Positions 7,881-15,097 of a stretch of DNA of 18,505 nt are shown here, in pieces (positions within the stretch are counted from its first letter, which is position 1; each line of letters begins with the position of its first letter). The translations under genes were made by a program, and so were the position numbers. The stretch covers positions 1-18,505 of the forward strand of contig DATJWM010000112.1 in assembly GCA_035501255.1 (NCBI GenBank), given 5' to 3'. Below the pieces are notes generated by a model. It made no database searches and was not told the origin of the DNA. It saw only the letters and a list, made by a program, of their open reading frames with translations. The stretch is from JAFAZI01 sp035501255 (lineage in GTDB: Bacteria; Actinomycetota; Actinomycetes; JAFAQI01).

Positions 7881-8082
7881 GCCACCGTCGTACACCGTCA
7901 GGAGGGGCAAATGCGAACCGGCACCGGGACCTCGTGGACGATGACCTCGCGAACCGCTGACGCAGGACCGCCTCGTACGCCGGTGCGGGGTGCGCGCTGC
8001 AGGTTCCCAGCACGGCCTGACGAAGGACCAGCTCTGCGCGCTCAGTCATGACCCGGTCGAGAACGACCGGGTCGGTTGTCAT
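7831..8082 (-). CDS. Small ORF coupled to the operon, possibly frameshifted
   Basis: The ATG at 8082 overlaps the TGA of the preceding gene as ATGA, strong evidence that it is translated. The first ~45 residues (MTTDPVVLDRVMTERAELVL...PAYEAVLRQRF) have good coding bias and a helical look. After about 7947 the frame turns into Arg/Ser-rich text and runs 50 bp into the aldehyde dehydrogenase gene. Another frame then reads AREVIVHEVPVPVRICPS and stops at 7898-7900, just before that gene, with high third-position GC. A single base loss near GTTCGCGAGG (about 7945) would explain this. The restored protein would be about 60 residues. No family is recognised; the CPS ending recalls small zinc-binding tails but is too short to judge. 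Confidence 0.5.
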   Translation of the reverse strand: MTTDPVVLDRVMTERAELVLRQAVLGTCSAHPAPAYEAVLRQRFARSSSTRSRCRFAFAPPDGVRRWHANRDLSRRNPRTRRG

Positions 8083-8522
8083 GGGACCGGGATGCTTGCG
8101 AGCTGCCCGGCGACGAGGTCACGGTTGTCCGGATCGGACACCTTCTCGAGCAGCTCGCGCGTGGTGGCCGCTTCCCGCTCGTAGCCGGCGACGTCCCCGA
8201 CGCTCGCGTAAGCCCGGGCGAGTCCCTCGTGGGCCGAGGCGACCAACCAGTCGGGCACCGGGTTCGACTCGGCGCGCTCGACCGCGGCCAGGGCGAAGGT
8301 CATGGCGAGCTCGCCGAATCCGGCCAGGCTGGCCGCGTGGGCGACTTGCCAGTCGGAGGTGGCGAGGTGCGTGGGTGTGCCGCCGGCCTCGATCCAGTGC
8401 TGCCGGGACGCGAGAGCAATCCCGATCATGTCGCGGTCCTGCTCGGCCGTCCGCGGGTCGAGGTCGATGAGATCCCAGGCGGCGTTGAAATAGCCGCTCG
8501 CGAGGGCGCGGTGGTCGGTCAT
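8079..8522 (-). CDS. Helical TPR-like hypothetical protein
   Basis: This is a 147-residue protein made almost wholly of Ala-rich helices, including FNAAWDLIDLDPRTAEQDRD, WQVAHAASLAGFGELAMTFA and WLVASAHEGLARAYASVGDV. The spacing of small residues (AHEGLARAYASVGD) is that of tetratricopeptide repeats. It has no signal or membrane segment, so it is probably cytosolic. I recall similar uncharacterised actinobacterial proteins ending in 'EGQLASIP', but no function is known. The start is fixed by the ATGA overlap with the acyltransferase gene upstream, and its stop overlaps the next ATG in the same way. It is thus translated in step with the lipid genes and may be a scaffold or partner. Confidence 0.75.
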   Translation of the reverse strand: MTDHRALASGYFNAAWDLIDLDPRTAEQDRDMIGIALASRQHWIEAGGTPTHLATSDWQVAHAASLAGFGELAMTFALAAVERAESNPVPDWLVASAHEGLARAYASVGDVAGYEREAATTRELLEKVSDPDNRDLVAGQLASIPVP

Positions 8523-9424
8523 CGCCAGGCTCGTGCTCGGGCGGCGTGGGCCCGTGGTCCGGCGGTTGACTCCCACACGCGCCGCCACCCGGCCACCGGT
8601 GGCCCTGCCGAGGACGGCGTGGTGTCGGCCGCTGCGCGTCGGGCTGCGGAGTACCAGTCGGTGCTGCTCTCATCGAGGAGGGCGGCGATCGCGGCGCCGA
8701 GTCGGGCATTGAGGGCGAGCGTTGTCTCCTCGTCACGGGGCCGAAGCGCCCGCCCGTAGCGCACCCGCACCGCCGGTCGCCCGGGCACGACCCAGTTGCG
8801 TCCCCGGGGCATGGCGGCAAACGACCCGCTGAGCGCGACCGGGACGATCGGGATGTTGTGTGTGCGGGCGAGCGCAGCGGCGCCGGGCTTGAACCGGCGG
8901 GTCCAGCCGTCGGGGGAGCGGGTGCCCTCGGGGAACATGACGATCGACCAGCCGCGCTCGATCAGCTTGGCGGGCGTGTCGGACAGCCCCTGTCCGTGCC
9001 GCTCGATCGGAAACGTGGCGAAGACCAACGCCGAACCGATCGCTCGCCACCATGCGTCGAAGAAGTAGTCCGCGGCGGCGCCGACGGTCACCCGCCGCTG
9101 CCAGGCGGTGGGAAGCGTAGTCAGCAGGAGCGCCGTGTCGAGGTGGGAGGTGTGGTTGGCGACGATCAGGACCGGCCCGTCGAGGTCGTCGAACACGTCG
9201 AGGCCGTCCACCGCAAGGTCGGTCTCGCGGCGGACGAGCGTGGTCAGACCTCCGCGCAGGATCACTTCCCGGGCGGCCCGGGCCGGCCGGGACCGGGCCC
9301 AGTCGGTGGGAAACTCACGCGGCTCCGGGAAGGTGTGATGAGGCTCGGCGGAGTGCGGGGGGAGTGGGCGTCGCGTCCAGCGCCACCCTCGCGAGAGCTG
9401 GCGAAGGTCCGAACGCACCGTCAT
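8519..9424 (-). CDS. PlsC-family 1-acylglycerol-3-phosphate acyltransferase-like protein
   Basis: This 301-residue acyltransferase of the PlsC/LPLAT superfamily moves an acyl group from acyl-CoA or acyl-ACP to a hydroxyl, classically on lysophosphatidate. Motif I is NHTSHLD (catalytic H91 and D96, HX4D). Motif II/III is VMFPEGTRS (about 162-170), binding the phosphate of the acceptor, and IPIVPVALSGS gives the fourth block. No clear membrane helix is seen; association is probably peripheral, through the basic N-terminus and the hydrophobic segment around 128-140. The ATG at 9424 overlaps the stop of the LarA-like gene (ATGA). A longer open frame upstream is out of context and rejected. The C-terminal ~50 residues are Arg/Ala/Pro-rich and poorly conserved in appearance. 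The acceptor is unknown, and its operon suggests a special lipid. Confidence 0.87.
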   Translation of the reverse strand: MTVRSDLRQLSRGWRWTRRPLPPHSAEPHHTFPEPREFPTDWARSRPARAAREVILRGGLTTLVRRETDLAVDGLDVFDDLDGPVLIVANHTSHLDTALLLTTLPTAWQRRVTVGAAADYFFDAWWRAIGSALVFATFPIERHGQGLSDTPAKLIERGWSIVMFPEGTRSPDGWTRRFKPGAAALARTHNIPIVPVALSGSFAAMPRGRNWVVPGRPAVRVRYGRALRPRDEETTLALNARLGAAIAALLDESSTDWYSAARRAAADTTPSSAGPPVAGWRRVWESTAGPRAHAARARAWR

Positions 9425-10998
9425 CGCACGTCGGCCAGTACGTGTGGCGGGGCGTGCAGGTAGCTGATCGACGGGGTCGAGCCGACCGTGTCCCGGGCGA
9501 GCTCGAGGGCATCGGCCAGGGTCGACGCCGACCGCATTCCCATCCGCGCGACCGACCGCCGGTCGCCGCCAACCCAGATGACTTGGCCGAGGTGGTCGAG
9601 CGCGTGCGCGCACCAGTACCACATGTAGAACGGGTGCACGCCGTGGTAGGCGTGCTGCGTGCGGTAGAGGTGGATGTACCAGGGGTCGGTCGCATACTGC
9701 TGCTCGAACTTCGGCCCGATCACCTTCGGGTCGGTGCTTTCCGCGAGGACCTCGTCGAAGAAGTCGACGTAGCTCGGATGATGCAGGGTCGAGAATTCCC
9801 ACGGCACCGGGTGATCGAGGATCAGCACGCCGCCCTGCCGGACGAGCGGCTTGTTCCGGTACATGTTGAACAGATAGCCGAGGCCGAGGCACGCGGCCAG
9901 GATCGGGTTCATCACGCTGTTGACGTTGTAGGGGCAGAGGTAGGGCAGGCCCATCACCAGGATGTCGCTTTGCCCGTCGACCTCGACCAGTTGCTGCTGG
10001 TGCACCTTGTCGAGCGTCGCGTCATGGACCGGCTCGACCGCACCCGCGTTGACCCCCGTGACGGCGTACGCCGCTTCCATCTTCTGGAAGATCGTGCGCC
10101 GGGCCGGCGCTGGGAGCAGGTCGAGTCCGCGTTTCGCAGCGAGGTAGAGAGCCTGATCCTTGAGGGACCATTCCCACTCCCGTTTGGTCAAGAACGCGTA
10201 TTGGGACGGGAAGGTGTCGTTGTTGAGGGTCGTCTCGATCTGGAAGACCTTGACGTGCTCGTTGATCACCCGACCCATGCGCCACGCACTGGAATGCAGC
10301 TCCGAATGGCGGGGGTCCATGAACGAGCGCGAGTGCGTCATCGTTTGGGCGTTGTGATGGTGGCTGAGCGACTTGTACGACGCGAGGCCGACCGCCGTCG
10401 ACTTCCAGCCGCCGTCCATCGGGACGAGGTTGACGTTGACATAGACGAGGAGATCGGACTCTGCGGCCCGCTTGGAGATCTCGACGTCCTCTTCGCGGTC
10501 GGTCATGCCGAGGTGGGCGAGGCTGGCGCGGTCCTCGGCGTCGAAGTTGTAGAGCTGGTCGGGCCAGAACGAGCGGAACACTCGCTCGCCGACGACGGCC
10601 TTGATCTCCTCGGCCGTCATTCGCCGATGCAGGGCGGTGGCGACGATCAACTCGACGTCATCGACGCCGGCGTCAGCGGCGTGTTGCAGGACATGCTCGA
10701 GGATCCGTTGCCGAACGTCGGGCTTTCGCATCGGCGGGAGCGGCAGCGAGATGTCGTCGAAGGCGATGGTGAGTTTCATCCCTGCGTGCAGCAGCGCCGG
10801 TAGCGGCTCGCTGTCGATCGGGTGCAACAGCGCGTGCTCAATCGCCTCGTCGACGTCCGGCACCGCGGGAATCGACTCGGCCGGGTAGATGACCCGAGTG
10901 CCGAGCGGGAACTCCTGCAGCTTGAACGACTCACCGGAGTGCATCAGCAGCGGCGGGGTGCGTTCGTCGACCCGAAGGACGAAACCCGGTCTACTCAT
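9421..10998 (-). CDS. LarA-like (DUF2088) nickel-pincer racemase family protein
   Basis: This 525-residue protein is related to LarA, the lactate racemase that uses a covalently bound nickel pincer nucleotide to racemise 2-hydroxyacids. Visible family marks are AFDDISLPLPP (79-89), corresponding to the 'D-D-T-R-P' motif, IVATALHRRMTAEE (H124), equivalent to the THR motif with a catalytic His, and GGWKSTAVGLASYKSLSHHHN (K199, H214-H216), which lines up with the pincer-binding Lys and metal-ligand His. It is about 100 residues longer than typical LarA; the extra sequence is in the C-terminal half, with an aromatic, His-rich segment (HAYHGVHPFYMWYWCAHALD). No LarB, LarC or LarE cofactor genes are in the window. 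It starts directly after the TAA of the alcohol dehydrogenase gene (TAAATG). The substrate is unknown and is probably not lactate. Confidence 0.8.
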   Translation of the reverse strand: MSRPGFVLRVDERTPPLLMHSGESFKLQEFPLGTRVIYPAESIPAVPDVDEAIEHALLHPIDSEPLPALLHAGMKLTIAFDDISLPLPPMRKPDVRQRILEHVLQHAADAGVDDVELIVATALHRRMTAEEIKAVVGERVFRSFWPDQLYNFDAEDRASLAHLGMTDREEDVEISKRAAESDLLVYVNVNLVPMDGGWKSTAVGLASYKSLSHHHNAQTMTHSRSFMDPRHSELHSSAWRMGRVINEHVKVFQIETTLNNDTFPSQYAFLTKREWEWSLKDQALYLAAKRGLDLLPAPARRTIFQKMEAAYAVTGVNAGAVEPVHDATLDKVHQQQLVEVDGQSDILVMGLPYLCPYNVNSVMNPILAACLGLGYLFNMYRNKPLVRQGGVLILDHPVPWEFSTLHHPSYVDFFDEVLAESTDPKVIGPKFEQQYATDPWYIHLYRTQHAYHGVHPFYMWYWCAHALDHLGQVIWVGGDRRSVARMGMRSASTLADALELARDTVGSTPSISYLHAPPHVLADVR

Positions 10999-12180
10999 TT
11001 ACGCCGCGCTCCTCAAGTCGAACACAACCTTCAACGTTCCCAGCCGGCCCGCGTCGTGGGCATGGTCGAGAGCCTCCCGCCACCGGCTCAGGGGATAGGC
11101 CACCCCGACCAGGTCTTCGAGCGGCGCGGTCGCAGCCAGCCGGGTCGCTACCTCGAAGGCATCGCCGGCACTGGCATAGGCGCCGGTGACGTCGAGCTCG
11201 CGGAACCAGGCCGGGGTGAGATCGATGCCTTCCCCGGGTACGCCGCCGAGCACCACTCGCCCGCCGGCGCGAACGGTGCGCAACGCGGTGTCGATGGATC
11301 CGCGCGAGCCGACCGCGTCAATCGCGACGTCGACCCCGCCGAGCAGGAACGCCGGCCCGCGTTCCGGCTCGAGCCGCAAGGCCCGGGTGGAGCGCCGAAC
11401 GGCCGTGGCGACCTCGGCGGGGGTGATGACATCCGTTGCGCCGAAGCGGGTGGCCAGGTCCGCTTGCTGGCGGTGCTTCGCGACAACGGTCACCCGGCTG
11501 GTCGGGGTGAGTTCACGAAGGGCGAGCACGGTGAACAGGCCGACCGCACCGGCACCGACCACGAGCGCGGAGCCGATGTCCTGCACGGCCGCCCGGCGGG
11601 CGATGTGCACCGCGCACGCGAGCGGTTCGATCAGGACCGCCCGGGTGTCGGGGAGCTCGTCGGGGACGGGGTGGAGCTGGGAGACGTGCGCCACCAGCTC
11701 GCCGCTCCAGCCGCCGCCGGTGTCCCGGCAGTAGCCGGTTTGGAGCCCGGGAGCCAGATGGCCAGCCGTGATTCGATCGCAGCGGTTGCGTCGCCCGGAC
11801 TCGCACGACGTGCACGCGGGCAGGCCGCGCGCCTCGCAACCGAGGACGGGGTCGATCACGACCCGAGTGCCCGCTGGGATGCCCTCCGCGTCGTCGCGGG
11901 TCTCGCCCACGACCTCGTGGCCGGGAACGAACGGCATCGAGACGAGTGGGGTGAAATACAGCGAGGTGTGGCCCGACAGGGTGGCAAGATCGCTCCCGCA
12001 GATCCCGGACAGACGCGGCCGGACCCGGACCCAACCGTCGCCGGGGGCACGGGGGGCGTCCCGGTGCACGAGCCGAAGCGGGGTCAGCGGTCCCGCGAGC
12101 AGGCCTGGCATCCGCGGACCGACGGTCCGGGCGGCGACGTAGCGCGATAGCGAGCGGTAGACCTCGAGCGCCGAGATCAT
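10999..12180 (-). CDS. Zinc-dependent medium-chain alcohol dehydrogenase
   Basis: This 393-residue MDR enzyme interconverts an alcohol or polyol and its carbonyl compound with NAD(P). Catalytic-zinc ligands are C61 (GICGSD) and H88-E89 (GHEVVG), with an EPLACAVH segment supplying the later Glu. The structural-zinc lobe has four cysteines (C115, C123, C126, C134). The Rossmann motif is VVGAGAVGLFTVLAL. The pattern is closest to the glucose/threonine/sorbitol dehydrogenase branch rather than simple ethanol dehydrogenases. It is longer at the N-terminus by about 25 residues. The ATG overlaps the stop of the reductase-HAD gene by 4 bp (ATGA) and its own stop touches the next start, so it belongs to the operon. 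In this setting it could oxidise or reduce a fatty or glycerol-type alcohol; the substrate is inferred only. Confidence 0.87.
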   Translation of the reverse strand: MISALEVYRSLSRYVAARTVGPRMPGLLAGPLTPLRLVHRDAPRAPGDGWVRVRPRLSGICGSDLATLSGHTSLYFTPLVSMPFVPGHEVVGETRDDAEGIPAGTRVVIDPVLGCEARGLPACTSCESGRRNRCDRITAGHLAPGLQTGYCRDTGGGWSGELVAHVSQLHPVPDELPDTRAVLIEPLACAVHIARRAAVQDIGSALVVGAGAVGLFTVLALRELTPTSRVTVVAKHRQQADLATRFGATDVITPAEVATAVRRSTRALRLEPERGPAFLLGGVDVAIDAVGSRGSIDTALRTVRAGGRVVLGGVPGEGIDLTPAWFRELDVTGAYASAGDAFEVATRLAATAPLEDLVGVAYPLSRWREALDHAHDAGRLGTLKVVFDLRSAA

Positions 12181-14438
12181 CGGGCCGCCTCCATCTCACG
12201 ACCGGCGCGCGTGCCCTGGTGCCAGATCTCGACCGGCCAGCGTTCCTTGCGGGCCACGCGGGAGAGCACGACGTCGGGGTCGATCGCGATCGGATGACCG
12301 ACCGCACGCAGCATTGGCAGATCGCTGGCGGAGTCGGCGTAGGCGTAGCTCGCCGGTAGGTTCCAGCCCGACTCCTGCGCGCGGTGGCGGATCCAGGCGG
12401 ACCGAGACTCGCCGACCAGCGGAGGCCGGACCAGATGACCCGTGCAGCGCCCGCGCTCGTCGACTGCAAGCTCTGCGGAGACGATCTCGTCGAACAGCGA
12501 GGCGATTGGTCGGACCAATGGCGTCACGGCACCGGTCACGAGCACGACGCGATGCCCGCTCGCGCGATGCTCCCGGATCGCCCGGACCGCGTGCGGCGAC
12601 AGCCGAGCGAGGATCATCGAGGTGAGCTGTTCGTCGACGATGCGCTCGAGCTCGCCGAGTGAGGCGCCTTCGTAGCGCCGGTAGACCATGCGCAGGAACG
12701 CCGAGCGGTCGTTGCGCTGGGTGAGCAGCCAGCGGGGGAGTGCGCGCGCGACCTCGCCGATCTCCTTCGCGCGCGCCGTCATCGCGAGCTCCGGCAGGCG
12801 CAGCCAGAGGTAGGCCTCGACGACGTTGCTCGACAGCAGAGTGCCGTCCATGTCGAAGACGGCGACCACGTCCGTCCCGCCGATCACCGTGCGCCGAGGG
12901 CCCGGACGCCTGCCGCGCAGCTGCTGGACCGCCGCCATTGGCGCGACCACCGCCGGCACGTGAACGTCCTGAAGGTAGTGCCGCCAGTCGATGACCGCGG
13001 AGTCGAACCCGAAGGTGGCGACGTCGTCGGGATGCAAGTTGCGGTGCAGGGCCAGCGTGGACGTGTCCGTGAACTGCAGAGCGGCCTCGGTGTAGGGCTC
13101 GTAGAGATCGAAGTAGCGACGCAGGAAGTCCAGCCGTCCTCGCTGCCGGTCCAGCGACTGTGCCCAGTCGCGGGTGCGCTGCGAGCGCGGCATCGACGTG
13201 ACGATCCGGTCCGCGGTCCGGTGCACGCGGTCACCGAGTTTGAGCAACTGGTCGACCCGGGCGGCGCCCGGCCAATTCCACTGCGGCACGCGGACCTCAC
13301 CGCGGTCGCGCGCCACCATCGGGTGCTCGATGAAGTAGCCGCGCACGAGGTCGTAGAGCAGGGCGAAGCTCAACGGGTTTCGAGCGCCGGAGCTGATCGT
13401 GTAGTAGACCGGCGACCCGGGATCTGGGGTGTTCGCGATCGCGGCGAGTGCGGCGTTGACCACGAGGTCGACCGGGATGATGTCGATCACGGCGTCCGGG
13501 ATCGCCGGGAACTCCGGCAGGTCGCCGCGTCCGAAGGCGAGGATGATCGGCTCGGCCATCTTGAAGCCCTGGATCCAGCCCGGATACGGCTGCTCGAGCG
13601 CGCTTTCGATGATGCTCGGCCGGAGCACGGTCACCGGCAGGTGGGTCGCGGTCTCCTCGACCGCCCGCTCGGCCATCGCCTTGGTGAAGGTGTAGCAGTC
13701 GGTCCAGCCGAGGCTGCGCCCCCGTTCCCGGCCGGCCTCGACCAGCACCTTCGCGACCCAGTCCCGCCGCCGCCGCTCGGTGTCGGCCGAGACGGACAGC
13801 GCACCGGATGCGCCGTGCTCGGCCTCGGCCTCGGCGGTCAGGACGGCGAGGCGGGTGGAGGAGCGGCTGTCGATTTCGGCCCGCTCGCGCAGTTGCGCAG
13901 CGATCGCTGCCTCGGTGCGCCAGTCGACGTCGTGATCGAGCCGGCCCTCGCGGATGTGGCCCTCCTGCCGTCCGGCGACGTACGCCGTCGACACGTGCAG
14001 GTAGTGGGGTCGGCTCGCGCTGGCGTCGATCGCGGCGAGCAGGTTCAGCGTGCCGGTCAGGTTGGTGGCGAAGCCCTCGTCGATGGGGGGATCGAAGGAG
14101 ACCTCGCCCGCGCAGTGAACAACGACGTCGAGGTCGTCGGGCAAGGTCGGCACCTGGTCGAGGTCGCCTTCGAGCACTGTGACCTGGTCGTTCAGCAGCG
14201 GGGAGAGGTCGTCCGAGCCGCGGCGCTCGCGGAGCCGGTTGAAGGTGGTCCCGCGCAGGATCTGCGCGACCCGGTCGGTCGCGCTCAGTGCGCCGCGAGG
14301 CCGGACCAGGAGGACCACGCGGGTGTCCGGCAGGTCGAACAGCAGGCGCTCGAGCAGAGCCTCGCCCACGAAGCCCGTGGCTCCGGTGAGCAGAACTCGC
14401 CGGCCCGCGAGGGCCTCGGCGATTGGCCGGGCGTTCAT
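12177..14438 (-). CDS. Fatty acyl-CoA reductase fused to HAD-IB phosphatase
   Basis: This is a 753-residue two-domain protein. Residues ~1-380 form an extended SDR of the NAD_binding_4/thioester-reductase type: GATGFVG nucleotide loop (G19, G22, G25), VVHCAGEVSFD, and the YTFTK active site (Y249, K253). Such domains reduce fatty acyl-CoA or carrier-bound acyl thioesters to aldehyde or alcohol. A helical link resembling the FAR C-terminal domain follows. Residues ~520-735 form a HAD-IB hydrolase with FDMDGT (nucleophile D529, D531), VTGAV (motif II) and YADSASDLPML (metal site), as in SerB-like phosphatases next to acyltransferases. ATG 14438 is used; an in-frame GTG at 14456 is possible. It is the first gene of the operon and is divergent from the CoxG-like gene. 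The fusion suggests acyl reduction and phosphate removal on the same product line. Confidence 0.87.
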   Translation of the reverse strand: MNARPIAEALAGRRVLLTGATGFVGEALLERLLFDLPDTRVVLLVRPRGALSATDRVAQILRGTTFNRLRERRGSDDLSPLLNDQVTVLEGDLDQVPTLPDDLDVVVHCAGEVSFDPPIDEGFATNLTGTLNLLAAIDASASRPHYLHVSTAYVAGRQEGHIREGRLDHDVDWRTEAAIAAQLRERAEIDSRSSTRLAVLTAEAEAEHGASGALSVSADTERRRRDWVAKVLVEAGRERGRSLGWTDCYTFTKAMAERAVEETATHLPVTVLRPSIIESALEQPYPGWIQGFKMAEPIILAFGRGDLPEFPAIPDAVIDIIPVDLVVNAALAAIANTPDPGSPVYYTISSGARNPLSFALLYDLVRGYFIEHPMVARDRGEVRVPQWNWPGAARVDQLLKLGDRVHRTADRIVTSMPRSQRTRDWAQSLDRQRGRLDFLRRYFDLYEPYTEAALQFTDTSTLALHRNLHPDDVATFGFDSAVIDWRHYLQDVHVPAVVAPMAAVQQLRGRRPGPRRTVIGGTDVVAVFDMDGTLLSSNVVEAYLWLRLPELAMTARAKEIGEVARALPRWLLTQRNDRSAFLRMVYRRYEGASLGELERIVDEQLTSMILARLSPHAVRAIREHRASGHRVVLVTGAVTPLVRPIASLFDEIVSAELAVDERGRCTGHLVRPPLVGESRSAWIRHRAQESGWNLPASYAYADSASDLPMLRAVGHPIAIDPDVVLSRVARKERWPVEIWHQGTRAGREMEAAR

Positions 14439-14499
14439 CGACAGGGAGTCTTTCACTACTCTGAGCGATTGTGAGCGGGCGGTCCCAGCACCTCGCGCG
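14439..14499. promoter_or_regulatory. Short divergent promoter region of the lipid operon
   Basis: Only 61 bp separate the operon start from the CoxG-like gene, so both promoters must overlap it or lie within the genes. TACTCT (14457-14462) fits a plus-strand -10 box, giving a leader of about 30 nt. No clear minus-strand box was found. Confidence 0.3.
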
Positions 14500-15060
14500 A
14501 TGAAGGTCGCGCACGAGAGCCTCGTCGAGGCGCCGGCTGAGGCGGTGTGGCGGTCGCTTGCCGACGTGGACGGCGTCCTTACCGTCCTCCCTGGCGCCAC
14601 CCTCACCCGCGATGGCGACTCGGTCGCCGGATCGCTGCGATGCCTGCTCGGCACCAGCCAGGTCACCTACCGAGTGGTCGTGCGGGCCGACGTTAACTCC
14701 GCGGATCGGGTGGCGATCCTCGCGATCACCGGCAAGGAGGCGCGCGGTACGGGTGTCCTCGCCGCCACGATCACGGTGGCCGCGACCCGAGCGCCCCGCG
14801 GCACGAGCGTGCGGGTCAGCGGTGAGATCGAGGTGTCGGGGCGCGGGGCAGCCGCGGACGCCCGAACCTGGCAGGTGGCCCTCGCGGGGCTGCTCAGCCC
14901 GGTGCTCGCGCGCCCGCTGGCCTCAATCGCCCCGCCGGACCCGGATCCGGCGCCGGCCGGGCGGGCGGTCCCGGTCCCCGCGATCGGCGCGGTGGCACTG
15001 GTCGCGTTCGGAATCGGCTGGCGACTCGGGCGGCGACGAGCTCGTAGTACTGGCCGGTAA
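14500..15060 (+). CDS. CoxG/SRPBCC-family protein with C-terminal membrane anchor
   Basis: This 186-residue protein has an N-terminal SRPBCC (START-like) fold of the CoxG type. It opens with a beta strand and helix (MKVAHESLVEAPAEAVWRSL), then the DVDGVLTVLPGATL segment matching the CoxG 'D.....PGA' signature, followed by alternating strands to about residue 115 and a long C-terminal helix (about 120-143). A Pro-rich linker (144-160) leads to one transmembrane helix (about 157-175, AIGAVALVAFGIGW) and a basic tail (RRRARSTGR), so the domain is tethered to the inner face. CoxG recruits CO dehydrogenase to the membrane, but no Cox genes are here; the family also binds hydrophobic ligands. Its place beside the lipid operon and before malate synthase gives no firm role. 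No Shine-Dalgarno is visible. Confidence 0.78.
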   Translation: MKVAHESLVEAPAEAVWRSLADVDGVLTVLPGATLTRDGDSVAGSLRCLLGTSQVTYRVVVRADVNSADRVAILAITGKEARGTGVLAATITVAATRAPRGTSVRVSGEIEVSGRGAAADARTWQVALAGLLSPVLARPLASIAPPDPDPAPAGRAVPVPAIGAVALVAFGIGWRLGRRRARSTGR

Positions 15061-15097
15061 CCTGAGGTCGAGCAGTCGAGGGCGAGGCGGAGGTCTG

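Noticed and set aside
9364..10803. 479-codon plus-strand open frame
   Set aside because: Antisense to the LarA-like gene, with no recognisable domain and shadow-frame composition.
9421..10998. Calling this gene a true lactate racemase
   Set aside because: The protein is much longer than LarA, the operon contains no lactate or cofactor genes, and the family covers many 2-hydroxyacid substrates.
10822..12150. 442-codon plus-strand open frame
   Set aside because: Antisense to the zinc alcohol dehydrogenase, whose zinc ligands and Rossmann motif are clear.
12960..14474. 504-codon plus-strand open frame
   Set aside because: Antisense to the reductase-HAD gene, with no motif of its own.
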